64,000 nt of DNA. Origin: Neobacillus nitrireducens. Lineage in GTDB: Bacteria; Bacillota; Bacilli; Bacillales; Cytobacillaceae. The notes under the pieces were generated by a model that searched no databases, was not told where the DNA came from, and saw only the letters and a list, made by a program, of their open reading frames with translations. Positions 29,324 through 37,789 of this stretch are shown here, piece by piece (position 1 is the first letter of the stretch; every line of letters starts with the position of its first letter). The translations under genes were made by a program, and so were the position numbers. Location: the NCBI RefSeq assembly GCF_030915405.1, contig NZ_CP133262.1:248001-312000 (forward strand). Reading direction: 5' to 3'.

Positions 29324-31367
29324 ATTATTGTATAAAGCTCTAGTATTAAGCAAGAAAATAGAAGGAAATGCAACTGATACCACCCTTCAGGGACGGATAA
29401 AAGGTCTTATTGATTATTGGAAAGAAGATCTTCCACAAGTAGCTCTTATTGGAGCCTTTTCATCCGGAAAGTCAACTCTGGTTAATCATTTACTTGGTGG
29501 GAAATTTCTTGTATCTGGTCGAACTCCCACAACAGCAGTTTTAACCCAAATTAAGTATGGTAGTTCCGGGAAAGCAGTCATTTATTTTCGGGATAAGGTA
29601 CGGTTAGGACTTAGTTCCACTGAAAGTGGGGTAGACAAGGAAGCATTACAGTCGCTAATAATATGGCTGGATAATCCGAAAAAGTTCCGAATTAAAGAAG
29701 TAAGAGAGGTTCAAAATGAAAAGTCGATTTCAAAAAATATCAATCAATTAAAGAAGGAATTAAATCAATTATGGGATCATTTGTTTGATCACCAGTTACA
29801 TAATCAACTTAAAAGTGGGGTGCGATTAAAAGGCAGAAAAATAAATATTGAACTGTTTGCAAGGACATTTGAAGTCTTTTTCCACGAACAACAGGAATTG
29901 GAATTAAATGTAGAGAAGAATGAGGAAATTTACAAGTTTCAGCACTATTTATCTGATTATTCTCATGCAATTCGGATAAAAAAGGCAATTTTATATTTGC
30001 CTAATCTTGTATTAAAAAACTTTAGCTTAATGGATACTGCAGGATTAAGCTCGCCTATACAGTTTCATACAGAAATTACAGAAGAATTACTAACAAGAGT
30101 GCCAGATAAAATACTTGTCCTATTGGATGCAAGAAGAGTGATTAATCCTAATAATCGATCTGTTTTACACACACTGAGACGATTCATTGCTGATTCCAAA
30201 GAATTGAAAAAAGTAACATTCTTACTTACCTATTGGGATATTGCCTTACGTACATATATGGAAGATGACCGTGAACCAGAACTATCCTATCAAGGTAAAA
30301 ATGAACGTGCAACGGCAGCAAAGGAATACTTAGGCCATATGAAAGATAACTTAAACCGTTTGATTCAAGAAGAACTGGGGATTACGCCAAAAGCTGACAT
30401 AAAGTTTTGGCCATTAGCCTTAAATGAAAATGCACCTATTGAATTACAAACAACTTTAAGTTCCTTTTTGGAGGATATAATAAAGGAATCAAAAGGGAAA
30501 ATTAAAAAAGAAATGTGGAAGAAGCGGTGGAAAGCAGGTTTTGAAATCATTGATTTCATTAGGGAACAGCACCAGTATAGAATTGGATTTATCCAGTATG
30601 AAAAAAGCTTTCTTCAGCAAAAAACGAATATCGAGGATGAAATTAAAATATTGAATGAAATAGAAAGCATTGTTAGAGCATGTATAGATAGGAATATAAA
30701 CAAGATTGATGGTATGGTAGATTCTGCTAAAAAAGGAATCGTATCCGAAATTAATCTTTTAAGTTCAAAGTCAGCCATCATCAATTATGCGGACAAGGGT
30801 TATCAAGTCTTTTTTTCTAAATTTATTGACTCTCTTACTTCTATTACTAAGCAGCAAACAGAAGAATTAATTGACTTAATAGATTTACCTAAAAATAACG
30901 ATAATAGCAGCGGCAGTAGACTAATAAAAGATGATATTATTTTTCAAATTGATAAAAAGATATTAGGCCTTGAGGAAAATGCCAGAAGAGAAGTAAAAGA
31001 CCAGGTCTCTGGTGTTGGGTATGTAATGAAATCCATTTGGGACTTTTTTTTAAGTGGTATTTATGAAATGACGGCATCGAATCGAGAATTTGCAAGAGAT
31101 ATTTTTCAAAGACAGGCATTTTCTACTTTAGATATTATCAAGAAAAAAGCAGATGAAAGAAATTTAAAAATGGAGAGACATTGTACTGAGGCGATTTCAA
31201 ATATTTATGTACAAAAAGAACTCTTTTCCCTAAAACTCCATGAAAAGGAAAACAAAATTATTGAGTTTGATAGTCAGTTGGAAAATTTGAATGCCCTCTA
31301 TAGGGAAATTAACCATCTTCAGAATGAAATTGAACAATTTTGTAAGGAGAATGGAATTCTTACGTAA
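29271..31367 (+). CDS. second dynamin-like GTPase (698 aa)
   Basis: The G1 motif GAFSSGKST is at residues 61-69, the TPTT switch at about 85-88, and the G3 motif DTAGLSS at about 255-261. A G4-like LLTYWD follows. The C-terminal about 300 residues are helical and contain an aromatic hydrophobic stretch (YVMKSIWDFFLSGIYEM) likely to touch the membrane. The length and layout fit bacterial dynamin-like proteins that work in pairs. ATG 29271 (or GTG 29262) starts inside the preceding gene. This is the only complete frame of the module. Confidence 0.82.
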   Translation: MINRTISHPIEIGSKSIKLLYKALVLSKKIEGNATDTTLQGRIKGLIDYWKEDLPQVALIGAFSSGKSTLVNHLLGGKFLVSGRTPTTAVLTQIKYGSSGKAVIYFRDKVRLGLSSTESGVDKEALQSLIIWLDNPKKFRIKEVREVQNEKSISKNINQLKKELNQLWDHLFDHQLHNQLKSGVRLKGRKINIELFARTFEVFFHEQQELELNVEKNEEIYKFQHYLSDYSHAIRIKKAILYLPNLVLKNFSLMDTAGLSSPIQFHTEITEELLTRVPDKILVLLDARRVINPNNRSVLHTLRRFIADSKELKKVTFLLTYWDIALRTYMEDDREPELSYQGKNERATAAKEYLGHMKDNLNRLIQEELGITPKADIKFWPLALNENAPIELQTTLSSFLEDIIKESKGKIKKEMWKKRWKAGFEIIDFIREQHQYRIGFIQYEKSFLQQKTNIEDEIKILNEIESIVRACIDRNINKIDGMVDSAKKGIVSEINLLSSKSAIINYADKGYQVFFSKFIDSLTSITKQQTEELIDLIDLPKNNDNSSGSRLIKDDIIFQIDKKILGLEENARREVKDQVSGVGYVMKSIWDFFLSGIYEMTASNREFARDIFQRQAFSTLDIIKKKADERNLKMERHCTEAISNIYVQKELFSLKLHEKENKIIEFDSQLENLNALYREINHLQNEIEQFCKENGILT

Positions 31368-31425
31368 GTTGTAGTTAATTTTGTCAGGCTTTACCATTGT
31401 AAATTTATAGTATTAAAGCAACAAA

Positions 31426-31449
31426 TTAATTTAATTTAATTTAATTTAA
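31426..31449. repeat. (TTAAT)n microsatellite
   Basis: Nearly five tandem TTAAT units. They lie between the dynamin module and the tRNA-like element; no coding context. Confidence 0.8.
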
Positions 31450-31595
31450 GTGCAGCAAAAAAGTAGAGTATATATATAAGGCAAATTTATTGCAATGGAA
31501 ATGATTAAGGAAATTAACGCCCACTCTAATCAATCAGCTTATTTCAGGAGCGAAAGTTGTGAAGAATTTTATGATGTAGCTATTTTGACAAAGGG

Positions 31596-31816
31596 ACTGA
31601 GTCATTGACAAATAGAATAAAAGAAAATTATCAGATTTGATTGGAAGTAGGAGGAAATTTAATAAAATTTGAGTTATACTAAAACTAGTGGATCTGGCAA
31701 AGGTACAAGTGATTCCTTTGGAAAAAATACTAGTGTTTCTTCTAAATAAAAACTCATTAAAGGTTGATTTGGTGAGCATTTCCCTGATTTTGCCAACATC
31801 AATTATTTTGCAACCA
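31596..31816 (+). repeat. copy 1 of a long direct repeat (leader of the tRNA-like element)
   Basis: This stretch is about 75-80% alike by eye to 42785-42999. Shared blocks include GAAAATTATCAGA, TATACTAAAACTAGTGGA, GTACAAGTGATT and CAATTATTTTGCA. Its start is also shared with 52085-52150. No ORF is conserved across the copies. It leads directly into the tRNA-like structure. Confidence 0.75.
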
Positions 31817-31891
31817 GGGAGTGGCTTCTTCAAAACCGCTTGAGCGGCTCGTGTAGTCGCTGCTAGGTTCGATTCCTAGGCAGTCCCGCCA
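31817..31891 (+). ncRNA. tRNA-like structure, copy 1 (75 nt, ends in CCA)
   Basis: It starts GGGAGTG and ends CAGTCCC-G-CCA, so 6 of 7 acceptor pairs form. An anticodon-like arm GCGGC/GTCGC holds a 7-nt loop with CGTG, and a perfect T-arm CTAGG-TTCGATT-CCTAG follows. The D-arm is not normal (no GG in the loop), and one extra G sits between T-arm and acceptor, so this is not a standard tRNA. A strong terminator follows at 31911. The paired changes relative to copy 2 show that the stems, not the sequence, are kept. Confidence 0.6.
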
Positions 31892-31910
31892 AAAAACATA
31901 CATAATGATA

Positions 31911-31946
31911 ACGTACAATGAATAATGCTCATTGTGCGTTTTTATT
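31911..31946 (+). terminator. terminator after the tRNA-like element
   Basis: ACGTACAATGA (31911-31921) pairs with TCATTGTGCGT (31929-31939) with one mismatch, followed by TTTTTATTTT. It supports the element being transcribed. Confidence 0.8.
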
Positions 31947-32075
31947 TTGTTTTAAATTATTTAAGTAAATGAACAGAGGAATATACTTCAGCTTTGTGGA
32001 ATTTTTATACAGAATGGTTTTATTAAATAGTACTATAAAATTATACAATTCAATGGATTTTACGGAGTGATTAAC

Positions 32076-33083
32076 ATGAAACATGGGTCCAATACACAAA
32101 AAATAACCGTTAAGGATCGTATCATTAGATTACAAGAATTACTTAAAAAATTTACTGATGAGGATAATGGATTAACTGTTAAGCAAATTGTTGATAAATT
32201 TTATGATGAATATAATGTAGATGTTGGAATAAAAGCTATTCGTGATGACTTGAGGGAGCTAGAAGAATCCAGACTTTTTGATGTAACAGTTAATCAAGAA
32301 AAAGATGGATTAGAAAAATACTACAGCCATCAGCATCGATTGTTTGAAATATACGAATTACGTATGCTAATAGATGCAGTTTCTTCAGCAAAGTTTATTT
32401 CCAAAACCGAGACGGAAAATTTAATAAGGAAAATTGAAAATTTAACAAGTTATAACCAGGCGAAAAAACTTGAAAATAGGATACTCATCTCCGAAAGTGT
32501 AAAAAGTGAAGATCACAAAATAAAATACACTATTCATGAATTACATACTGCAATCTCAAATTCTCAAATAATAACATGTAAGTATGGAAAATACAACTTA
32601 GATAAAAAGTTTCAATTCAATCGAAATGGTGAATTTTACAAGGTAAAGCCATATGCACTTGTTTGGAATAGTGATTATTATTATTTGATTGGCGAATATT
32701 TGCCAAATGAGGAAATCCGTCATTATCGGGTGGATCGTATGAGGGATGTAACAGCTTGTCAAGAAGTCTTTGTCCGTAATCCCGAATTTAATGTAACAAA
32801 ATATATTGGAAAGCTGTTTCACATGTATTCAGGTGAAGAGTCTCTTATCGAAATTGAATTTGATGCCCAATTGATTAATGTGGTGATTGATCGTTTCGGA
32901 CGTGATTTGACGATTCGTCCAATAGGGGAAAATGCATTTAGAATATCTACACAAGCCATCATTAGTGACGGATTAGTTCGATGGCTACTTACCTGGGGAA
33001 GTAATGCCAAGGTGTTAACTCCCTCTTTTCTTGTTGGGAGAATGAGAGAAGAATCAGAAAAATTATATCAAAAATATCATTAA
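32076..33083 (+). CDS. WYL-domain transcriptional regulator (335 aa)
   Basis: The N-terminal third is a winged-helix DNA-binding domain (DRIIRLQELLKKF, GIKAIRDDLRELEES). The middle holds the WYL domain with YALVWNSDYYYLIGEY and HYRVDRM, and a C-terminal WCX-like extension follows. Such proteins (BrxR, CapW and relatives) often repress defence operons and may sense nucleic-acid ligands. ATG 32076 follows CGGAG at a good distance. Its likely targets are its own promoter and the DUF1643-like or Wadjet genes downstream (inference). The conserved tRNA-like element lies just upstream. Confidence 0.85.
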   Translation: MKHGSNTQKITVKDRIIRLQELLKKFTDEDNGLTVKQIVDKFYDEYNVDVGIKAIRDDLRELEESRLFDVTVNQEKDGLEKYYSHQHRLFEIYELRMLIDAVSSAKFISKTETENLIRKIENLTSYNQAKKLENRILISESVKSEDHKIKYTIHELHTAISNSQIITCKYGKYNLDKKFQFNRNGEFYKVKPYALVWNSDYYYLIGEYLPNEEIRHYRVDRMRDVTACQEVFVRNPEFNVTKYIGKLFHMYSGEESLIEIEFDAQLINVVIDRFGRDLTIRPIGENAFRISTQAIISDGLVRWLLTWGSNAKVLTPSFLVGRMREESEKLYQKYH

Positions 33084-33112
33084 CACTTGCTAATAATTAG
33101 CAGGTGTTTTTA
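33082..33112 (+). terminator. rho-independent terminator of the WYL gene
   Basis: AACACTTGCTA pairs with TAGCAGGTGTT (one wobble), followed by TTTT. It overlaps the stop codon. Confidence 0.75.
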
Positions 33113-33194
33113 CCTTGCCCCAAAATAGGCATGGTTAGATTAAAAAACAGTTTAAAATGGAATTAAAGATTGGGAGAGAAATAGGAGTGAGGAA

Positions 33195-33845
33195 ATGGAA
33201 TTGGTAAGCAAAAAAGAGTTGCTTAAGGAATTTGAGGTGGAAGCAAGTTTTTATAATGTGAGAATTGAAGGAGAAACTTTTGAATGCAGGAACCAAGCCA
33301 GAATTAAGAGAAAAGGTGTTCAAGTTGATAAAGCGGAAGCCATTTTGATACTTTGTAATCCTGGTTCATGTGATCCTGATGTTAGTGAAAAAGTTCCAGA
33401 ATTAGATCCCCGAAAGGATTTTGTTCCGTTTATAAAAGCAAACTCGGACCAAACTCAAGAACAAATTATGCGATTGATGAAGTTTAAACAATGGAGTCTA
33501 GTTAATATCGTTAACCTATCAGATATCTGTGCTGGAAATCTACAAGATTTTAAAAGTAAATATAACAAGGCAAAACAATACTCCTTTTCCTACCATTCAA
33601 TATTCTCAGATACACGAAAAAATGAACTAAAAACAATAATAGATTCAAATGAGGGAAGGATTATTCTAGGATGGGGTGCGGAATCCCATTTAAAGGAGAT
33701 GGCAAATGAGGTTCTTCAACACAAGCTTATAAACAACTTTATTGGTTGGAAACATGCCAAGAACCCATTCTATTATCATCCAAATCCACATGATACCAAA
33801 TTAAAGAAAGAATGGCTCCGTATTATCTTAGATTTACTAAATTAA
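33195..33845 (+). CDS. DUF1643-like protein (216 aa)
   Basis: The protein shows ILILCNPGSCDPD (residues 49-61), the VNIVNLSDICAGN segment and ILGWGAESH further on, and ends with a YYHPNPHDT motif. This is the layout of DUF1643 proteins (NPS, N-x-(F/L), GWG, H-P). Their reaction is not known; they occur with mobile elements and defence genes. AGGAGTGAGGA precedes the ATG. It stands between the WYL regulator and Wadjet but has its own start region. Confidence 0.7.
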   Translation: MELVSKKELLKEFEVEASFYNVRIEGETFECRNQARIKRKGVQVDKAEAILILCNPGSCDPDVSEKVPELDPRKDFVPFIKANSDQTQEQIMRLMKFKQWSLVNIVNLSDICAGNLQDFKSKYNKAKQYSFSYHSIFSDTRKNELKTIIDSNEGRIILGWGAESHLKEMANEVLQHKLINNFIGWKHAKNPFYYHPNPHDTKLKKEWLRIILDLLN

Positions 33846-34256
33846 GCAAGATATCAACACTAGGAGTTATATCCATAATTACTGATCGTCAACCCTTCAT
33901 AATGTTTTTATAAGATATATCTCTGAAGTACATGAGCATTCAATGATGACCTGTTATAGCGGAGAAGTCCATTTTTAAGAATGAGTACTAATGAAAAAAA
34001 GAGGTAGAACAATATATTCTTACTTCAAAAAATAACGATTGATGTGTTCTAAAACGAGAAGTAGGTGACGGGGACTGTTTCAGAGGATTTTTTTACCATC
34101 GGAACCGTCCTCTCGGAATCCTAAATTATTACCCCCTTTTTTAAATGACTACATGGTGAAAATCTAAATCTATGATGGTAATTTAAATCAATACCTTAAT
34201 GGCGTTCAAATACCATTTATGATATAGAAGAGTTGTGGATTAATACCTGTCATTGG
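33846..34256. other. non-coding stretch before the Wadjet operon
   Basis: No gene is visible. Around 34070-34120 a GACGG...CCGTC hairpin (GGTGACGGGGACTG with GGAACCGTCC) resembles the REP-like repeats common in Bacillus intergenic DNA. Confidence 0.4.
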
Positions 34257-34306
34257 GGTCAGTCAGTCCACCGGCTAATAACGCTATTATTTAGTGGGGA
34301 CTTACC
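34257..34306. repeat. hairpin repeat, left of Wadjet
   Basis: AGTCC...CTAAT pairs with ATT(T)AG...GGGGACT (34265-34302). The same hairpin with nearly the same sequence lies right of jetC at 42214-42251. See also the related pair at 52165 and 54284. Confidence 0.7.
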
Positions 34307-34446
34307 CTAATGTCATACGTGCCATGATAGAGTAAAAGACTCTTAATTCACAGTATTACCCGTAAATCATGGCTACAATCATATCATTTTAAATGAAAAG
34401 GGTTTCCTTAAGATGGAGGACGACATTCTTGATAAAAGGAGATATT

Positions 34447-35498
34447 ATGAGAAAAACAATAGAACAATACATATCGACTTTGAAAAAGGTGACGGTTGAC
34501 GTTTTCGAGGTTGAGACATTTTTAAAAAAACAGGAACAACTTCAAAGAGACATGTTGGACTATAAAGAATTGGCCAATGTTATCCTTGAGTTATCCGAAG
34601 AAGGTATCATCATACCGGTCCGTTCATCCAAACCATATGCAATGGACGAACGGATCTTTAATCGGTACAAAAAAGTGAGAAAACTAGAAGACGATGAGGA
34701 TCTGCTTAAAAATGAAATGTTAACCGCTTTTAACCGAAGAATGTCGATGGTTATATATTTAAAAAAGGTCCAGCAATACCTAAAAGATAAGGAGATATTA
34801 TTGGCCATCAGCGATTTTCTACAGAATCAAATGCAGGATGAACCGTTTGTTTCGGTGAATGAACGTTCTTATCAATTGATTGGAAATGAAAAACTATTAT
34901 TCAGTGAAAAAGGGAGTAAAATACTCAAAAACATCGGGGTCACCTATGAGGACTTGTGTTGCTATCAGACCTACGAGCCTTTTTTTATTACCAAATAGGT
35001 AAAGAAAAAGACGATGCAATCTTAATCGTGGAAAACAAAGATACCTTCTTCAGTCTCAAAAAACTGTTTATGGAAGATATCTGTTCATGGAATGGGATTT
35101 CGTTCTCAATGCTGATTTACGGCGAGGGTAATAAAATCACGAGGTCGATTGACTATCTAGAAGAATTAAATGTCCCACAAGACATAAAGGTGTACTATTT
35201 TGGTGATTTGGATCCGATGGGACTTACCATCTTCTACCGCCTGAAGGCTTCAAGCCAAAGGGAAATTCACCTGATGGTGCCTTTTTATAGAGAAATGTGG
35301 AATCATCGAAAATATAGTGAAGTAAAAAACGACCAGGAATGGAATGAGCGTGCCATCGAATGCTTTTCTTCGTATTTTGATCCCGAAGAAAGTGAGTTGT
35401 ATATTCAGTATCTCAAAGAAAATAAATACATTCCTCAGGAGGCATTACACATCGAATTGTTGAGGGGGTTGTCGGATGGAACTAACCAAGCTGTTTGA
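34447..35498 (+). pseudogene. jetD: Wadjet nuclease subunit JetD, frameshifted in a T run
   Basis: JetD is the Toprim/topoisomerase-VI-A-like subunit that cleaves plasmid DNA in Wadjet. The N-terminal part (from ATG 34447, after AAAGGAG) ends with YQTYEPFFITK at 34998. The C-terminal part continues in the next frame as YYQIGKEKDDAILIVENKD, YYFGDLDPMGL to 35498. The Toprim Glu in IVENKD and the acidic pair in GDLDPMG are intact. One extra T in the seven-T run at 34979-34987 would rejoin the frames to 350 residues. This may be a real deletion, slippage-based phase variation or a homopolymer sequencing error. Confidence 0.82.
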
Positions 35499-37047
35499 AG
35501 GAATGAGTGAGCGGTACCAAAACCTCTTTTTGTTTTTGCCCGTTTATGAGTTGAATCAAGCGAAAAAACCGAAATTCAAAGAGTTGGATCTAATGGAAAT
35601 CGGCTTTAGTATTTTATTGTTTATTCTTGAGAAAATGCTGACCGATCGCGGAAATGTGACGAACGAACAACTCAACCAGTTTTTAAGTCAATTGATGAAA
35701 GATGTGTATGGAGAATCGTATTCCTATGAGGAAATCAATGAGTTGCGTGAATACATCGTCGATGAAAAATTACGAAAAAGTGGTCAAGATTTTATCTACG
35801 AATATATGGATTACCAAAGGAAAGAAACGCAATATGTCCGGTTTAAACTAATCGAATATGATCACTGGACTTATCAGGATCATCAAAACAAGGAAGTCAA
35901 GCTCAGGCTGACGGAGAAAGGAATCGAGCTGCTATTTAAGACAAAGGAATACTTTTCTGAGATGCAGATTTCCATTACAATGCTTTATTTTAAGCAACAG
36001 CTGGAAAAAGGGGCGTATTCTCAAGTTTTAAACATTGCCAAAGAATTGTTGTTCCAAATTGATTCCCAAATTCGAGCGATGGATGACTACGAAGAACAAA
36101 TCAAGAGAAATGTGTTGTCTGCTTTTAATCAAAAGGAATTGGAAACCCGTTTGCAGCGTTCGTATGACCAAACGAAAAGTGAAAGAAAGCAAATCATCGA
36201 TTTACAGAACAATGTCGACCGGGTGAAGCTGAATTATGTCAACGGAGTGTTAACCAATAAGGAAAAGAAAAACTATGAAACGGTCTTAGAAATCGACAGA
36301 TTATTAAGGAGGGCCACTCCGAAACACGAAAGGCTGTTTTCCCGTAAATTTGCGTTACTTTCATCCTTGACCAACTCGATTCAGATGTTGATTGAAAATG
36401 CCTTTTCCAAGCATTTTCATTTTGAACAGGAAATTATTCAAAATTGGATAGAGAAAAAAGTGACGGAAGAAAAAATCAGAAGAATTCTCATCCCTGTGAT
36501 GCCCTATAAACGGCCACGGGCATTTAATCCGCTTCGTGCGTTTCAACCCCAAGTGATTCGAAAGAAAAATAATGATGTGGTAGAAGAGATTATCGAGGTA
36601 GATGAAGAGGCACTCCACCGACAGATCGTGTTAGCAGAACAAGAAGAAAAACGGGAATTTCTGCGGGACAAAGAAATTGTCAAAATGATTCTCCTCCCTT
36701 TGGTGGAAAAGGAATATTATTTAATTTCTGATGTGTTGAAGGGATTGCGAAAGTCCAATTTCAAAGCCTATACGGATTTTGAAGAACAGCATCTCGAACG
36801 GTTTCTGGAAATCAGCGTAGCAATGCATCAAAGTGTCTATAAAAAGTTCGAACTCATTAGTGAAGAGGAATTAATCTGGGATACGAGAGAAACGAAGCTG
36901 CAATGTGAAATAGCGAGGGAGTATCAACAACTGGTGGAAGTACAGGAGTATGAAATGTTAGAAACCCAAAAAACGTATGAGTTTTTGGATGGAACGATTT
37001 TGACGGACTATATCATCAGACGGAAGGATAAAGAAAATGACCTTTGA
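35476..37047 (+). CDS. jetA: Wadjet protein JetA (MukF-like kleisin), 523 aa
   Basis: JetA is the kleisin subunit that bridges the SMC heads of the plasmid-cleaving Wadjet condensin. The protein is helical, with winged-helix-like ends and a long central coiled coil (residues about 190-290). The sequence type is that of the DUF5716 family, which I associate with type III Wadjet; this subtype call is from memory. ATG 35476 follows GAGGGGG and overlaps the end of jetD by 23 bases. Overlaps with jetD and jetB show one operon. Confidence 0.85.
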   Translation: MELTKLFEGMSERYQNLFLFLPVYELNQAKKPKFKELDLMEIGFSILLFILEKMLTDRGNVTNEQLNQFLSQLMKDVYGESYSYEEINELREYIVDEKLRKSGQDFIYEYMDYQRKETQYVRFKLIEYDHWTYQDHQNKEVKLRLTEKGIELLFKTKEYFSEMQISITMLYFKQQLEKGAYSQVLNIAKELLFQIDSQIRAMDDYEEQIKRNVLSAFNQKELETRLQRSYDQTKSERKQIIDLQNNVDRVKLNYVNGVLTNKEKKNYETVLEIDRLLRRATPKHERLFSRKFALLSSLTNSIQMLIENAFSKHFHFEQEIIQNWIEKKVTEEKIRRILIPVMPYKRPRAFNPLRAFQPQVIRKKNNDVVEEIIEVDEEALHRQIVLAEQEEKREFLRDKEIVKMILLPLVEKEYYLISDVLKGLRKSNFKAYTDFEEQHLERFLEISVAMHQSVYKKFELISEEELIWDTRETKLQCEIAREYQQLVEVQEYEMLETQKTYEFLDGTILTDYIIRRKDKENDL

Positions 37048-37789
37048 GGAAGATATCCTGATTGCAGCGTATCGGCTGCACCAAAGCTTAATGACCAAAG
37101 GGGAACTGCATAAAAGAAAAGATCCTGAGTTATACCGCTTGTATTCCGACCCGGAGATTCGTGAGGTGCTTCATCGCGTCTTTTTGCCAGTAGACCAAGC
37201 CATCATTGTGAAAGTAGAAGAAAAGTTATATTTTGTCCCGGAAGTTCACAACGATGCCTATAGTTTTACCAATGAAGAGTTGAGGAAAGAAGTGAAACTA
37301 GCTACCAATAAGGAGGTATACCTCACACAATTTATATGGATGAACGTCATCAGTGAATTTTACGGGGAGCAATTCTTACTGACAGGAGAAACACGTTCGT
37401 TTATCAAAGTCGATGAAATCTTAAACAAAGTGAAAGATCTGATGGGGAAATTCAAAAAACTGCCGGAAGAGGACCGGATGGACTTGGCGGTTCAATATGA
37501 ACTCGACATTCCTGGAATGCTCGACGTATGGGATAACCTGCACGAAGTAACCGATAAGGTAAAAGACCTGTCCAAGTCGGATAAAAAAGATTATGGTTTT
37601 ATTTTAAAGGGACTCCGCTTTTTAGAAAATGAGAACTTAATTGTGGTGAAGGAACAAGAGGAAATTGTAATGACGGAAAAAATGAAAAGCATTGTCGGTC
37701 AATATTATCATCAAGAAACCCGAATCAATGAGATTAAAAAGTTATTAAACGATATCGGTGAAAGGGAAAGGAGGGAAATTTATGCCTAG
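37037..37789 (+). CDS. jetB: Wadjet protein JetB (MukE-like), 250 aa
   Basis: A small helical winged-helix protein in the position of JetB, between the kleisin and the SMC. It binds JetA in the complex. The family is of the DUF6063 kind. It overlaps jetA by 11 bases and jetC by 8 bases, so translation is coupled. The length fits MukE-type proteins. Identification rests on order and length more than on motifs. Confidence 0.82.
   Translation: MTFEEDILIAAYRLHQSLMTKGELHKRKDPELYRLYSDPEIREVLHRVFLPVDQAIIVKVEEKLYFVPEVHNDAYSFTNEELRKEVKLATNKEVYLTQFIWMNVISEFYGEQFLLTGETRSFIKVDEILNKVKDLMGKFKKLPEEDRMDLAVQYELDIPGMLDVWDNLHEVTDKVKDLSKSDKKDYGFILKGLRFLENENLIVVKEQEEIVMTEKMKSIVGQYYHQETRINEIKKLLNDIGERERREIYA

Noticed and set aside
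31817..31891. Ordinary tRNA (His-like anticodon GTG)
   Set aside because: The D-arm is missing, the base at position 33 is not T, an extra base follows the T-arm and one acceptor pair is mismatched; tRNA-like is the most that can be said.
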